The translations under genes and the position numbers were made by a program. The notes under the pieces were generated by a model. It was not told where the DNA came from. It was given only the letters and a program-made list of their open reading frames with translations, and did no database searches. A stretch of DNA of 64,000 nucleotides from Eublepharis macularius (lineage: Eukaryota; Chordata; Lepidosauria; Squamata; Eublepharidae): assembly GCF_028583425.1 (NCBI RefSeq), contig NC_072805.1, positions 18,052,001 to 18,116,000 on the forward strand, given 5' to 3'. This document shows positions 41,116 to 51,402 of the stretch, in pieces. How positions within the stretch are numbered: the stretch's first letter is position 1; each line of letters starts with the position of its first letter.

Positions 41116-41579
41116 TAGGATTGCCAGGTCCCCTTACCTTCCCAGCAGAGGCTGGAGACCTGGCACCTACCTGCATTGCTCTCCTCGTGTGTGTGCTCCC
41201 GGCCTGCATCATGACGTCACTCCTGAGAAGTGACATCATTGCACAGGCCACATGCCGCCCTGGGAGCGCTCCTGCACTCCACAGGGGGCCTAATCGTGCA
41301 TGACTCAGCCCAAATCAGGCTGCTACAGCACACGGGATTGCTGCTGAACTCCATAGTGGCATGATTCAGGCTGATTTGGGCCCAATATGGGCCGTTTCTG
41401 GCCCAATTCAGCCTGAATCCGGCTCACTTTGGGGCCAGATCAGACCACTGCAGTGCACAGGAATGTGCCACGTGCCCCAGAAGAACATTGCGCGCCCCAG
41501 GAGGTGCGTTCCAGGAAAGCAGGGGTGGGGGGTTGGGAGCAGGGGATCCCCTGCCCCCAGCAGGGGACTGGCAACCCTA
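41116..41579 (+). mobile_element. hAT-type element, TAGGATTGCCAGGTCCCC family
   Basis: It starts TAGGATTGCCAGGTCCCC and ends GGGACTGGCAACCCTA. The flanking 8-mers CCCTGTGG (41108-41115) and TCCTGTGG (41580-41587) match at 7 of 8. The interior has ATGACGTCACTCCTGAGAAG, GTGACATCATTG and repeated GGCCC/AATCAGGCTG units. Frames on both strands are artefacts. Confidence 0.85.
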
Positions 41580-41842
41580 TCCTGTGGTCAAGCTGCACCT
41601 GGACGTTGGCAACTCTCTGTAGTCCCAAGCGACAGAAGCAGAGTTTCAGTGCTACGTCCCAAAGGTGTGGCGTGCTGCAGCCCACTCTGGGTTCTGCTGG
41701 TCCTCCACATCGTCGGCAGGAGAATAGGTCAAAGCCAGCATAATCTATTTTGCCTAGCAGGTATTTTGCAGTGTGCATAGGTTGCCCTAAGGAGAAAAGG
41801 GGAGCTAAAGTTTCATACTTGGGGAAAGAAAGCCACCGCATG

Positions 41843-42010
41843 GAGCCAAGCTTCAAGTGATGAATGACACTTGAACAGCAAGTGAACAGACTCACGTGTA
41901 TTCCTCCCTGTTCACTACGTGATCAAGTGGAGCGCAAGTGAACAGGGAGGAATACACGTGAGTCTGTTCACTTGCCGATCAAGTGTCATTCATCACTTGA
42001 AGCTTGGCTC
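41843..42010. mobile_element. foldback MITE, AGCCAAGCT family
   Basis: The inverted termini are GAGCCAAGCTTCAAGTGATG and CATCACTTGAAGCTTGGCTC, so both ends share the same changes. The inner arms are GTGAACAGACTCACGTGTAT type. The outer 3-mers are ATG and ATA. Confidence 0.88.
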
Positions 42011-42468
42011 ATAGTCTCTCCCTCATGTTGGAAGAAATAAGCTTGCAATATATGTTGTTGAAGCAGGTTGGCCCTTTAACTTCCTGGGAAGGGCCGCAGC
42101 CAGCCCTGCAAAAGCTACCTTCAGAGCCAGCCTGCCACTGGCACACCAAAGCGATTGCCTTGGGGGGCAGATTTTGAGGGGTATCAAAAAAGGCGCCTTT
42201 CTCCTGGAGGCTGAAGGAAAACTTGGTGCTGACTGGCTTCTAAAATGTCTGTATCTGTTGACTCCAGTCTTCTGTAGCTGCCACCATGATGGAACATGGG
42301 GGGCTTCTGAAGAACTTACCTATTTTTATTTTTATATACTTCATTTTAAATGCCCAGTAGGTCAAACGTTCATTCTAGACGGCTCTAGAAGTCCGGCCAC
42401 TTTGTCAGTGCCCATTGGCTTGGGCCCAGCCAGTGGCTACATAGGTTCACTTTTTGCTTCATCCCCTA
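42011..42468. other. intronic DNA, nothing recognised
   Basis: No feature recognised; a plus-strand frame across 42174-42599 runs into the next MITE. Confidence 0.4.
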
Positions 42469-42686
42469 GGGTTACCAGCCTCCAGGTGGTGGCTGGAGAT
42501 CTCCCGGAATTACAACTGATCTCCAGGCCACAGAGATCAGTTCACCTGGAGAAAATGGCTGCTTTGGAGGGTGGACTCTATGGCATTATACCCTGCTGAG
42601 GTTCCTTCCCGCACCAAATCTTGCCTTCTGCAGACTCCACCCCCCCAAATCTCCAGGAATTTCCCAGCCGAGAGCTGGCAACCCCA
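42469..42686 (+). mobile_element. hAT-type MITE, TAGGGTTGCCA family
   Basis: TAGGGTTACCAGCCTCCAGG, GGAGATCTCCCGGAATTACA, GAGAAAATGGCTGCTTTGGA and GAGAGCTGGCAACCCC. Close to the consensus. Confidence 0.9.
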
Positions 42687-42727
42687 CCCATGACAGATCT
42701 GAGAAAGCAATTGGCTCGGACTTATTT

Positions 42728-42903
42728 AGGGTTGCCAACCTCCAGGTAGGGCCTGGAAATCTCCCAGATTTACAGCTGATCTCTGGTCTACAGAGATCAG
42801 TTTCCCTGGAGAAAATGGCTGGTTTGGATTATACACCACCGTCACCAGGCTCTCTACCTGCAAATCTCAAAAAATTCCGCAACCCAGAGTTGGTAATGCT
42901 AGG
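42728..42903 (+). mobile_element. hAT-type MITE, TAGGGTTGCCA family
   Basis: TAGGGTTGCCAACCTCCAGG, GAAATCTCCCAGATTTACAG and CAGAGTTGGTAATGCTA. The middle is shortened. Confidence 0.85.
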
Positions 42904-43069
42904 CTTAATCCTGAGCCATTATAACAGCCAAATGCAACCCTGTGTGTTGAAGACAGCTGGAAAATGAATAGGCAAATAAGGCTGAAGACGGACATACCTC
43001 TCTCCAGGTGTGGATTTTCTGCTGTGGGGTGTGCTTCATTTCTCCTGACCTTTATTCTTGTACTGACAT

Positions 43070-43284
43070 AGGTTTGCTAAACTCCAGGTGGTAACTGGAG
43101 ATCTCCTGGAATTATAACTGCTCTCCAGGCCACAGAGATCAGTTCCCCTGGAGAAAATGGCTGCCTTAGAAGGTAGACTCTAGATTTATGCCAAAGTGAG
43201 GTCCTTCTTCTCCCTAAACCCCTCCCTCTCCAAGCTCCACCCCCAAAGCTCCAGAAATTTCCCATTTTGGGTCTGATAACCTTA
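43070..43284 (+). mobile_element. hAT-type MITE, TAGGGTTGCCA family
   Basis: TAGGTTTGCTAAACTCCAGG, GGAGATCTCCTGGAATTATA, GAGAAAATGGCTGCCTTAGA and TTTGGGTCTGATAACCTTA. It is the third same-orientation copy within about 820 bp. Confidence 0.85.
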
Positions 43285-43821
43285 TTAATCTGACACATGT
43301 GCCTGGCTCTCTAGCATGGACTTTCCGCTGTGGGGTTTTGGGTTGTTTTGTAGCCCTGCCCCCAAGCTTTGGGCCTGCCTTTGTCTTTAAAACATTTCCC
43401 CCAGACAACAGTTTCATATCCATTTAAATACATCCCCGACTTTTTAAAAACACAGCTACTGATCTTTGTAAAAATGAAAATCTTGAGCGTTGCTGTGGAA
43501 AGGGCAGGACTTCATGATTGCCAGCCGGTCGGGACTCTGCACACAACTGGTTTCTTCTGGAAACTGGGCCTGGAGGAACAGAGTGCTCCTGCAGTCTGGA
43601 TTCAGTTCAGTTTGGAAACTTCCGTATCTGCCCAGAAAAGTGTGAGTGTAGATTCATATTAGCACACGGTGTATGCATCTGTTTTTACTTCAACTATACA
43701 TTTTTAAAAAATTAAATACAGTGATACAGGCCATGTCTCACAGCTGTATCTCACCGAGCTTGATTAAAACATTATACTAATTACTAATACTGAGTTTCAG
43801 ACAAAATCAGGCTTCTTAAGA
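43285..43821. other. intronic DNA, nothing recognised
   Basis: Plus-strand frames at 43369-43715 lack ESRP2 resemblance and exon borders. Confidence 0.4.
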
Positions 43822-44002
43822 GTCTCTCTACACAAGACATCTTACACAGGGACGCTCAAGTGAAAGATCTTACAGTTGTTTTCCTCTTGGGGATACACAT
43901 GCACAGCTAGGGAGACAGAGTATACTTAGATATAAGACCGCACAAAAAATAAGTCACTTGAGCGTCCCCATGTAAGATGTCTTGTTGTGTAGAGAGAATC
44001 TT
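43822..44002. mobile_element. foldback element (TCTCTCTACACAAGACATCT termini)
   Basis: TCTCTCTACACAAGACATCT, then TACACAGGGACGCTCAAGTG, is mirrored by CACTTGAGCGTCCCCATGTA and AGATGTCTTGTTGTGTAGAG. The arms are about 45 bp and the centre is unpaired. Its ends relate it to 20752. Confidence 0.8.
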
Positions 44003-44081
44003 TCTTGGGGGTGTCACTTCTCGATTTAAGTGGAGAGGGGAAAGTCACAGCGGGCCTTAAAGGCCTGCTTTTAGTTATACT

Positions 44082-44580
44082 CGGGTCATTTCATAGAAAA
44101 AGAGCTGCAGGAACTCATTGGAATAACTCATTAGCACAACTCATTTGCATATGCCACACCCCCTTGCCATCACCGGAAATGTGTCATTAGCATAACTGAT
44201 ATGCATATGCCACACCCTCTGACATCACCTATCCTGGCTGTTTTGGACCCAATCCTGACCATTCAGGGCCAAAATTGGGCCCAAAATGGCAAAAAGGGGC
44301 TGAAAAGGGGCCCAAAACGGTCAGGATTGGGCCACTGCTAAGCAGGAGAGTGATCCACCACCCATCAGAGGCCCAATCCTGGCCATTTTGGAACCAATCC
44401 TGGTTGTTTTGTGGCCTGATCCTGGGCATTTTGGGCCCAAATTGGGCTGTTTGGGCCCCAATCCAGGCCGAAACAGGCCCAAAATGGCCAAAAATCAGGT
44501 GGGCGGGGCCACCTGACGTGACCTTTCTGGTGAACTACCGGAACTGTGTTCCTGTGTGTTCCCCCCCAAAATGAGCCCTG
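44082..44580 (+). mobile_element. non-autonomous hAT-type element (CAGGGGTCATTT family), perfect 8-bp TSD
   Basis: It starts CGGGTCATTTCATAGAAAAA and ends ATGAGCCCTG. A perfect GTTATACT duplication lies at 44074-44081 and 44581-44588. An extra run of CCAATCCTGG/GGGCCCAAAT units makes it about 70 bp longer than the other copies. This is the copy that fixes the family as hAT-type. Confidence 0.93.
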
Positions 44581-44588
44581 GTTATACT

Positions 44589-45201
44589 GCAAATTAAATT
44601 GCAAAAAACGTATTTTTTTTAAAGCAGGGAGGGGTTTTTGTGTATATCTTTCAGTGGCCATATAAATTTACTACCTGTATCCAATGACTGTCGGAAGCCA
44701 AATTTCATGTGATGCGAAAGAAATAGAATTGGAACTTCTTGCAACTTTTAAAAAGCTAATCAGCAGTCTCAGGTGGCTGCCTTGACAGCAGAGATGAGTT
44801 GCTGAGGGAAGGAAGCATTGAACGTTTTGCTCCTATTCCTCTCTCACATTTTAAACAACCTCTCTGAAGCTACAGCAAGCTTTGTGGGATGAAAAAGATG
44901 GGCAGACATTACAGGGAGTGGTGACTCATCTCCCGTCTCGGAGGCTGCTATTTAGCTGTAATTGCAAAACTCGCATGTCACCTGCAGTTTTGTCTGTCGT
45001 GAAACGCACGTGCCCAAAAACATCCCAGGCCTCCAACAGAGGCAAGCTATTGGCCCATGTTAGTAGCATGATAGGGATCTAAACTCAATAGAAGTAGATG
45101 GGGTTTTTTTTATTTTTGCACCTTAAGAGAGCCAGGGAAGCAGGATTCTGTTTGTGGATTTGGCCCCTACGAAGAGAAATGAGTATTGATGCAGAGGCAA
45201 G
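44589..45201. other. intronic DNA, nothing recognised
   Basis: No feature recognised. Confidence 0.4.
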
Positions 45202-45372
45202 GGCCGTTTCCACACTACTCACCTTCATCTGGAACGGGGCGCAACGTCGTGAAAAAAATGCAGAAGATAGCATGACGCCGCGCAAAATTCAGGCAAGAAG
45301 ATGCTATCTTCCGTGGTTTTTTCGCGGCGTTGCACCCCGTTCCAGATGAAGGTGAGTAGCGTGGAAACAGCC
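45202..45372. mobile_element. GGCC-end foldback element (TSD AAG)
   Basis: The termini are GGCCGTTTCCACACTACTC and the inverse GAGTAGCGTGGAAACAGCC. The inner arms include CATCTGGAACGGGGCGCAAC and GAAGATAGCATG. Direct AAG lies at 45199-45201 and 45373-45375. Confidence 0.88.
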
Positions 45373-45721
45373 AAGGTTGCCAGATTGCCAGCATCCCAAA
45401 CCAGAGACAGAAAGATGGAGCCTGGTGACGTCACAGAGCTGGGCTTGGTGATGTCACACCAAAGAAAGTACTGATGGTAATACTTCCGTACACCACTACA
45501 AGTACAATCGTTACTAAGAGTGGGCGTATGCCTTCAAAGAAGGAATCAAACAGGTGGGCTGGCAACTGAAATCTTACCTTCTGCCTTAAGATTGATCCCT
45601 TCTGCTCAAGTCTTGGGGACAAAGCCTGGGGCCTGCCCACCTTATATTCCGGATAGCCTGCTTCTTGAAGGAATGCAAATGCTGACATACCAGCTGCACT
45701 TTCCTCCTTTTTATTATCTTA
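45373..45721. other. intronic DNA, nothing recognised
   Basis: No feature recognised. Confidence 0.4.
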
Positions 45722-45850
45722 GGGCCAAGCTACAAGTGACGAACGACACTTGAATGGCAAGTGTATTTCTCCCTGTTCACTTGCCCTCCACTTGCGCTCC
45801 ACTCGATCCACTTGCCGTTCAAGTGTCATTCGTCACTTGTAGCTTGGCCC
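45722..45850. mobile_element. foldback MITE, GGGCCAAGCTACAAGTGACG family (TSD TTA)
   Basis: Perfect inverted termini with direct TTA at 45719-45721 and 45851-45853. 129 bp; it differs from the 118-bp class by an extra CTTGCGCTCCA-type block. Confidence 0.93.
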
Positions 45851-46080
45851 TTAGTTATCCTACAGGTTACCATCTCTTGGTCGGCAATTTCTTTGTACTC
45901 CGTATGCCAATTCTTTATCAAAAAGTCCAAAAATTAATTGTACTGGGCTTTAAAATTTCTAATATTAGATAAAACTTTTTTTAAAAGAGAGTTCTCAGAA
46001 CTCCTTTTACAAGTTCCCAATTTGAACCAGTGGACTACAGGCATATCTATGTTATCTGATTTGTTGAAAAAGCTGGGGTC

Positions 46081-46201
46081 TGGGAGAGGCTATGGCTCAG
46101 TGGTAGAGCATCCCCTTGGCATGCAGAAGGTCCCAGGTTCAATCCCCAGCACCTCCAGTGGAAAGGATCAGGAAGCGCTCTGCACACTGTCAATACTCTC
46201 A
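46081..46201 (+). mobile_element. tRNA-derived SINE, 5' part
   Basis: GAGAGGCTATGGCTCAGTGG, TAGAGCATCCCCTTGGCATGC, GGTTCAATCCCCAGCACC and GGATCAGGAAGCGCTCTGC. It ends at the TCA where the next MITE begins. Confidence 0.85.
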
Positions 46202-46319
46202 GGGCCAAGCTACACATGACGAATGACACTTGAACAGCAAGTGTATCTCTCCCTGTTCACTTGCCCTCCACTCAATCCACTTGCCGTTCAAGTGTCATTC
46301 GTCATGTGTAGCTTGGCCC
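46202..46319. mobile_element. 118-bp foldback MITE (TSD TCA)
   Basis: GGGCCAAGCTACACATGACG and the inverse CGTCATGTGTAGCTTGGCCC share the same ACATG change on both arms. Direct TCA lies at 46199-46201 and 46320-46322. Confidence 0.93.
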
Positions 46320-46322
46320 TCA

Positions 46323-46510
46323 GCCTAACCATCCTCACAGGGGTGTTATGAGGATAAAATGGAGAAGTGATAGATGTGAGCTGCTTGGGGGAAGACAGCA
46401 GCGAGAAGGAGGGCGAAAAATCCCATCTTTTACATAACCATGGGAAGGGCTTTAAGAACTTCCCAGTAGTTATTAGAGACAGTGTGGTGTAGTGGTTAGA
46501 ATGCATGACT
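46323..46510 (+). mobile_element. CORE-type SINE pieces
   Basis: GCCTAACCATCCTCACAGGG and TGTTATGAGGATAAAATGGAG are a CORE-SINE 3' part. CAGTGTGGTGTAGTGGTTAGA (46478-46500) is a separate 5' head. Confidence 0.6.
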
Positions 46511-46569
46511 TTTTTGAAATCTAATCAACTCTTCCTCTTCATAATAGAGGAATTGATTCGAAACTTCTT

Positions 46570-46908
46570 TCTGCCCAAGATCCTGGAGAGCAGCTGCCAG
46601 CCACAGTGGATAAGATTGACCTTGATGGACTAATGGGCCGTTTCCGCACGTCTTACTTGCCTGCGGAACATCGCGTGAAAGACCCGGAAGACAGCATCTT
46701 CCCGCACGAAATCGCGCCGGGAAGACGCTGTTATCCGGGAGTTTTGCGTGAAATTGCGCAAAACTCCCGGATAACAGCGTCTTCGTGGCGCGATTTCATA
46801 TGAGAAGATGCTGTTTTCCGGGTCTTTTGTGGGATGTTCTGCAGGCAAGTAAGACGTGCGGAAACGGCCATGGCCTGATTCAGTATAAGGCAGCTTCGTG
46901 AGTTTATG
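46570..46908 (+). mobile_element. tRNA-derived SINE 3' half split by a foldback element
   Basis: Before the insertion: AGCAGCTGCCAGCCACAGTG and GACCTTGATGGACTAATG. After it: GCCTGATTCAGTATAAGGCAG. Joining the flanks minus one ATG restores the family sequence around TGATGGACTAATGGCC. Confidence 0.88.
46636..46869. mobile_element. GGCC-end foldback element (TSD ATG)
   Basis: The termini are GGCCGTTTCCGCACGTCTTAC and its inverse. Near-complete hairpin arms include GGAAGACGCTGTTATCCGGG. Direct ATG lies at 46633-46635 and 46870-46872, inside a SINE. Confidence 0.93.
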
Positions 46909-47493
46909 TGGCGTCCTTGAATATCAAAAGGGATCTTCACATAAGCTGTGTGCCTGGCTTGTTCCTGGATCTAAGCGTTAAATGCACAAGAATAACAACT
47001 TAACAGCTGTAGCTCAAAATACCACTTTGGGGCTTCATTAAAGTCTGTGATGTTAAGCAAGGACAGCTTCCACTATACACAGTTTAGCCCAAGATATTAT
47101 CTCAGTCTGACTTGGAAATGGACCAAATAAATAGGCAAGTCTCCCTTCCTCCAGTTTTCCAAGTGAGAGGCTGTTACTTTGGTCAGTGGCTTGCAAACTG
47201 AATGGAAGAGGCTATCAAGACTGTGAAATGCATGAATGAAATCTAGATTGCCTTTGGTTCCCTTTTTGTCATTGGAGATGAAAGGAGAAGAAGCTGGAAA
47301 GAGCCAAATTCTGGTTTATTTCTACAGGAAGTAACTGGCAGTAGACAGAAATTTTGTGGGCAAAAACAAGACAGGTCCCTGCCCCAAGGTGCTTGCATTC
47401 TCAGATGCCTTCCTTTCTGATGATTGTATCTGTTGTGGGAAGATCCTACTTCTACCAGTACTGAACATTTGTTTTTGAAACGATTTGATTTCC
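46909..47493. other. intronic DNA, nothing recognised
   Basis: No feature recognised. Confidence 0.4.
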
Positions 47494-47735
47494 GATGGTT
47501 GTTGTGGGTTTTCCGGGCTGTATTGCCGTGGTCTTGGCATTGTAGTTCCTGACGTTTCGCCAGCAGCTGTGGCTGGCATCTTCAGAGGTGTGGTGCTACA
47601 CCTCTGAAGATGCCAGCCACAGCTGCTGGCGAAACGTCAGGAACTACAATGCCAAGACCACGGCAATACAGCCCGGAAAACCCACAACAACCATCGTTCT
47701 CCGGCCGTGAAAGCCTTCGACAATACATCGATTTG
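47494..47735. mobile_element. head-to-head Penelope-like element ends with hammerhead-like core
   Basis: Minus arm about 47497-47587, plus arm about 47590-47735. The plus arm reads CTGAAGATGCCAGCCACAGC, TGCTGGCGAAACGTCAGG, AACTACAATGCCAAGACC and ends GTGAAAGCCTTCGACAATAC. The core CUGAAGA / GCCAGC-GCTGGC / GAAAC / GUC is intact on both arms. The arms are almost identical, implying a recent or gene-converted pair. Confidence 0.65.
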
Positions 47736-47739
47736 ATTT

Positions 47740-48260
47740 CCACTTCATCCCCTCCAGGTTTATGCTATAATTGGGGTGGATCCCCATGGATCCATTCCAC
47801 TAATCAGGGCTGAGCAAATCCCAGGCGTCGTGGCAGGTAGAAATTGTATTGTAGTGCCTGGTATTTTCAAGCAGTCGTTTATTGTAAGTGCCTGCTGTGT
47901 TTCTCAGGAGATGTACAAAGCTTATTTAAGTAAGGGATAGAGTAAATATGGTTACTCCGTATTTATTTATAGGCTACAACATTTTGTTATAGATACATTG
48001 TATTTATATGCTGCAACTAGGGTTACCCCATATTTATTTATATGCCACATATTTTGTTACAGTTTTTTTTTAAAAAAAATGACAAGTAACTGAGAATCTG
48101 CGTTTAGGATTAGGTTTTGTGGCAGCAATAATTAGAAAGTGTGTTCATTAAAATATAAAACCCTGAAGTTTGAAAAATAAGTCCAGCTCCAAAATTTTGG
48201 AGGTAGTTCATAAAGAAAATTGGGGGGGGGGGATGTAGTTCACAAAGACAATTTGTTAGG
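47740..48260 (+). repeat. unclassified repeat shared with 51880-52215
   Basis: The shared block is GAGCAAATCCCAGGCGTCGT / TAACAAATCCCAGAAGCCAG, then CACCTAGAAATTTCATTGTAG / CAGGTAGAAATTGTATTGTAG, then a CCTAGTATTTT-like end. Both copies also share a later GTCTGGCTCC / GTCCAGCTCC segment. The family is unknown to me. Confidence 0.55.
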
Positions 48261-48380
48261 GCACGCCAATAATAGAGGCATTTCTTGATTCAGGAAGCGC
48301 TGTCTCTTGAATCGGGGAAAACTCATTCCACTAACAGAAGTGGTTCCAACCCACTGTGTATGCTGTCATACTACGATGGT

Positions 48381-48515
48381 CATAGATCCAGAGGAGTTAG
48401 CTGTGTTAGTCTGTAGTTGCATGCATCTGACAAAGAGAGCTGTGGCTCTCGAAAGCTTATGCTACAATAAAGTTGGTTAGTCTTAAAGGTGCTACTGGAC
48501 TCTTTACTATTGTAT
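48381..48515. repeat. GATCCAGAGGAG repeat, rearranged copy
   Basis: GATCCAGAGGAGTTAGCTGTG is joined directly to the inverse arm GCATCTGACAAAGAGAGCTG, AAAGCTTATGCTACAATAAAG, TAAAGGTGCTACTGGACTC. Confidence 0.8.
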
Positions 48516-49354
48516 TACAATGGTGGCAGGCATTAGCTAGAACTTCCTTTATGATTAGTTGAAATGCAACTGGGATGTGCAACACACATCCCAAACCAAC
48601 TCCATTTGTGATCTTTGCTACAACTCTTCTCTGTGCTGGGAGTGCTCATTCCTGTCTGATGGGAGTTGCTGTATCTTACAAGTTTCAGATATATCTGCCG
48701 CACACATCCTGGGGAGGCTGGCATCAGTTTAGATATTATAATTCAGTGAGGGGAACCTGGGAATTCTAACAGGACATTCTTTGGTGAGCTTGCCAAGGAT
48801 TCCTTTGGGGGAACCACGACAGTAAAACTGCTAGAAAACCAGTATATAGTTGAATTATTTTATTTGTTTAGAAATTTTATATACTGCCTCTCCATAGACC
48901 TGCTAGCTGTACTGTGGGTATACTGTTTTTCATAGCTTCATCCCACACAAACACACATGTTTGGAACACACTGCATTTATGAAAATATGCAAGCTTTAAT
49001 GAGTAGATCAAATAAAGCTTCAGCTGATTAATCAGAGACGGGAAATTTTAGTTGCTGAGGTTGCAAATTGAAGGTATTCTTTTAAAAAAAAAACGCTTTG
49101 TTCTGGTGTGTCCCTGTACTAGGGTAAGAGAGAACAATTTGATGAAGGAAAATTAGCTGGTATTATTTTTAGTATCTGAAAATGCATTTATATCTTGGTA
49201 ATAGTTAAACAGTCTGTTCAAAGGCAGGTGACGTAATGAGCTATAATTATCTATCATTTTGTTTTTGTTTTAAAGGGTATGGGGGCAAAGAGTAAGTCTC
49301 CCATAAGGCAATCATCCTCTAAAATGTGTAGTTGGGGAGTGAAATGCTTTGGAT
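48516..49354. other. intronic DNA, one LINE-tail remnant
   Basis: TTATTTTATTTGTTTAGAAA (48853) followed by TTTTATATACTGCCTCTCC resembles a reverse LINE 3' tail. Otherwise nothing recognised. Confidence 0.4.
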
Positions 49355-49741
49355 TAGAGATGGGCACGAACCGGAAAAAAATCGAATCGTGCAGTTCGTG
49401 GTTCCGAACCATGAACTTTCACGAACCTGCCCTGGTTCGTGAACCAGTTCATTTGGTTCGTGAAAACGTCTCATCCAGGTCAGCAAATCGTCACTCCCGA
49501 GGCAGCAGAAGGTCACATCCGGGTCAACAGAAGGTCTGCAGGAAGTCCATCCCCTGTTGCCTAGGACACTGATTGATTGGTGCGAGGCTGTCTGCAGTGA
49601 CGAACCAAAACACGAACCAAACAAACAGCCTACATGGTGGTTCATCAGAAATGGCCTCTGATGAACCACCAGTTCACAAACCACGAACTGGCCCGGTTTG
49701 TCACAAACTTTGATTCGTATTTCGGTTTGTGCCCATCTCTA
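49355..49741. mobile_element. hAT-type element, TAGAGATGGGCAC family, perfect 8-bp TSD
   Basis: The ends are TAGAGATGGGCACGAACCGG and GGTTTGTGCCCATCTCTA. A perfect CTTTGGAT duplication lies at 49347-49354 and 49742-49749. Repeated GAACC/GGTTC motifs are present; no transposase. Confidence 0.95.
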
Positions 49742-49852
49742 CTTTGGATAAGTCTGCTATTGGGGCTTTCGTTAATTGGCCATAGGGATAAAGACTTAAG
49801 AAACAGTGCTTGATTACCACCCAATCAACTGGCTTCTAATGGGTCTATGGCT

Positions 49853-49955
49853 CAGTGAAATTGACTGTACTAATCTCACACTGTGTAATCCACCTTGAAT
49901 CTCAGTGAGAAAGGCAGACTATAAATAAATAAATAAATAAATAAATATACAGATA
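49853..49955 (+). mobile_element. LINE 3' tail with (AAAT)n
   Basis: TGTAATCCACCTTGAATCTC, GTGAGAAAGGCAGACTATAA and then (ATAA)n. A typical LINE end with a grown simple-repeat tail. Confidence 0.65.
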
Positions 49956-50095
49956 GTCCCAGGTTCAATCTCCAGCTAAAAGGATCAGGTAGGAGGTGAT
50001 GTGAAAGACCTCGAATTCAGACCCTGGATAGCTGCTGCCAGTCAGGGTTGACAATACTGAGCTTGAAAGACTGATGGTTTTGCTATCCACTTCTG
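49956..50095 (+). mobile_element. tRNA-derived SINE, 5'-truncated
   Basis: TAGTCCCAGGTTCAATCTCC, GGATCAGGTAGGAGGTGATG, TGAAAGACCTCGAATTCAG and GACAATACTGAGCTTGAAAG. Confidence 0.8.
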
Positions 50096-51190
50096 CGGGA
50101 GGAGCCATTTCTTGTTTTTATAAAGAAGAGAAAGACGTTTTCTCTTCATAGCCCTGTTTTTTGGGGGGGAGATGTCCCTAATTTTTCCACGCAATGTGCT
50201 TGCCGACACCAGCCAATTCAGCAGAAAACTTTTGTTTTGCAAGCCAGCGGTAGAGCAGCAACTTGGATTCCTGCAACCTGATGAACAGGTTGCAGTTTTG
50301 CTTGGAGGCGAACCAGTTCTACAGGCTTTCCTCCTGATGGGAAAGGGCGTGTTCCTTTCTGCCCCCTTTAATGGCACTGGAAACAGTTTGGGTTTTATTG
50401 CATTTCAAAAGGGGGGAAGCTAAGATCCTTGTGATAAAATGTCTGGAAGGGGGGAGTCCTGCCATCCCGCTGATGACTTAGTTTGCACCTGTCCCCTCCT
50501 GACACACATGGAATGCTGTCTAAACTGGATTCCTTTGCTCTGTTTTCAAATCTGGTCTGGATGAAATGCCATTTCGTTGCTTCTTTACAGTATATGCAGA
50601 GTCCTACTGCATCTCCCAACATCTCGTGGGTTCAGTAGAGACGTGTTAGACCCTAATTCTTGTATCAAAGGTTACTGTCCAAGAGGGACCTCCCATCTTA
50701 TTTTGCTAAAGATTCTGTTTTGCCTTCTCTGTGCTGAACTTGCTCTGCAGTAAATACTTACCCAGCAATTTAAAAGCAAAAGGGGTCCTTTAAAGAAAAG
50801 AAGAAGGGCAGTTGTGTTTTTCTTGTTATAAATTAGTTCAAAATATGCTCCGGAGGCTGAAAAGTGCGACATGGCAGGTGGTGCACCACTTGGCACCTTA
50901 ATGTTCATGTGTGTGTGCTTATGTGCACATGCACTAGAAACAAGATGCATTCGCACCCCACTTAGAGACGTAACTTTGAGAGATTCTTAAGAAACGAAGC
51001 GGGACAATGCTAAACTCCTGCTGTAAACTGTAACAAGACATTTTCCCAAAGGGAGGGGGGAAAGATAGGGAGAGGCTGCCTTCAGACATCCCAGTAAACC
51101 ATCGTTGTTCTAGCATGATCAATCAGTTGAGCGTGGTATCTGAGAGCAGGCTGCCCAACAAACTAGTAATTCTGTGCATCTGTGTCTAGC
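50096..51190. other. intronic DNA, nothing recognised
   Basis: A plus-strand open frame of 83 codons (50172-50423) lies opposite a minus-strand one of 111 codons. Neither resembles ESRP2 or another protein. Confidence 0.4.
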
Positions 51191-51198
51191 ATACTAAC

Positions 51199-51394
51199 CA
51201 GGGCTTTTTTATGGGAAAAGAGGTTGTGGAACTCAGTGGGTTGCCCTCGGAGAAAATGGTCACATGAGCGGTGTGGAAGGCAAACTCAACTCCCCTCTGT
51301 CTGGAGCTCAGGGGGCGGGGCCACCAGCCATGTGACCATTTTCAAGAGGTTCCGGAACTCCACTCCACTGCGTTCCAGCTGAAAAAAAGCCCTG
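51199..51394. mobile_element. hAT-type MITE, CAGGGCTTTTTTTC family, perfect 8-bp TSD
   Basis: The ends are CAGGGCTTTTTTATGGG and CAGCTGAAAAAAAGCCCTG. A perfect ATACTAAC duplication lies at 51191-51198 and 51395-51402. Confidence 0.95.
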
Positions 51395-51402
51395 ATACTA
51401 AC

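Noticed and set aside
50172-50423. An ESRP2 exon or separate gene in an 83-codon frame
   Set aside because: No ESRP motif, no exon borders, and an equally long frame on the other strand.
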